Source: Hyphomicrobiales bacterium
GTDB taxonomy: Bacteria > Pseudomonadota > Alphaproteobacteria > Rhizobiales > Xanthobacteraceae
Assembly: GCA_017305665.1 (NCBI GenBank)
Contig: JAFKKH010000025.1
Coordinates: 147,324 to 211,323, forward strand
Reading direction: 5' to 3'
DNA: 64,000 nt
A program made the position numbers and the translations under genes. The stretch's first letter is position 1; each line of letters begins with the position of its first letter. Positions 63,870-64,000 of this stretch are shown in pieces. Below the pieces are notes generated by a model. That model ran no database searches and was not told the DNA's origin. It saw nothing but the letters and a program-made list of their open reading frames with translations.

Positions 63870-64000
63870 CTCGCGGCCGGCCTGCTGCGATTGACCAACA
63901 GCACAGCGGCCGCGCATGCGGCCATGCCGAAGATCGACAGCGCGTCGAGCTTCTCGCCGAACAGGATGAAAGCCATAACCGCCGTCACGGCCGGCACCAG
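63866..64000 (-). CDS. DMT-family transporter, C-terminal fragment (cut by window edge)
   Basis: Only the last 44 residues are in the window: LVPAVTAVMAFILFGEKLDA then LSIFGMAACAAAVLLVNRSR. The motif P-x-x-A-x-x-x-x-x-x-x-GE followed by a last membrane span is typical of EamA repeats in drug/metabolite transporters. The rest of the gene lies beyond 64000. Its stop overlaps the photolyase stop region. Confidence 0.8.
   Translation of the reverse strand: MVPAVTAVMAFILFGEKLDALSIFGMAACAAAVLLVNRSRPAAS

Noticed and set aside
1-64000. CRISPR array, prophage, insertion sequence or integrase
   Set aside because: No regularly spaced repeats, transposase, integrase or phage structural genes were seen; gene content and composition are uniform.

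Overview
The window is a compact, high-GC, mostly single-copy chromosomal segment of an alphaproteobacterium, most likely of the order Hyphomicrobiales (Rhizobiales), family Nitrobacteraceae/Bradyrhizobiaceae (Bradyrhizobium, Rhodopseudomonas, Nitrobacter or Afipia type). The assignment is by recognition, not by search. It rests on alphaproteobacterial marker genes: the divK-pleD pair with DUF3572 and dinB next to it, mipZ, eipB (DUF1849), DUF1489, a 55-residue L33, and a pyrB-pyrC pair whose second protein lacks the usual zinc ligands. No phage, plasmid, insertion sequence, CRISPR array or rRNA was found. One tRNA (Leu, anticodon GAG) is present.

Layout. 1-4736: AidB-like acyl-CoA dehydrogenase (cut by the window edge) divergent from pyrB-pyrC, then plsY. 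4745-5118: two tandem small peptides with double-glycine leaders on the minus strand, the most unusual item here. 5261-8030: dprA, then an SDR dehydrogenase divergent from an HxlR regulator around a long inverted repeat. 8231-14611: topA-rnr-DUF983-NUDIX. 14775-18451: LLM monooxygenase, rpmG, and an MFS transporter divergent from a TetR regulator with a perfect operator palindrome. 18459-22035: pleD and divK (cell cycle and c-di-GMP signalling) divergent from DUF3572-dinB. 22110-26152: eipB divergent from ridA-GDPD-GNAT-HIT. 26158-30363: trmO, azlCD, a lytic transglycosylase, a GrdB-like protein with Cys at the redox site, and a PilZ protein.

30432-33656: clpA and clpS, separated by two related palindromic repeat elements. 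34031-37707: TadG-like vWA protein and a SPOR-tailed D,D-carboxypeptidase. 37933-46930: J-domain and vWA pair, alpha/beta hydrolase with an upstream palindrome, mipZ divergent from panC, and a run of small conserved or envelope proteins ending in a TonB-like protein. 47077-52235: DUF3253, YdcF, an aldo/keto reductase, an XRE regulator, two tandem secreted polysaccharide deacetylases and a small membrane protein. 52645-56598: tRNA-Leu, a solitary FliN-like protein, lipB, a tautomerase divergent from a LysR regulator, acylphosphatase and a PEP-mutase-family lyase. 56606-64000: biotin-dependent acyl-CoA carboxylase alpha subunit, an exported phosphodiesterase, a 1-Cys peroxiredoxin, a photolyase and a truncated DMT transporter.

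Most genes are housekeeping: pyrimidine, pantothenate, phospholipid and lipoate synthesis; DNA topology, repair and RNA decay; proteolysis; cell-cycle and envelope maintenance. The regulatory content is mainly divergent regulator/target pairs whose operators can be read directly as inverted repeats. The best candidates for undescribed biology are the paired double-glycine peptides, the GrdB-like CxxC protein, the palindromic elements between clpS and clpA, and an orphan palindrome upstream of the alpha/beta hydrolase.
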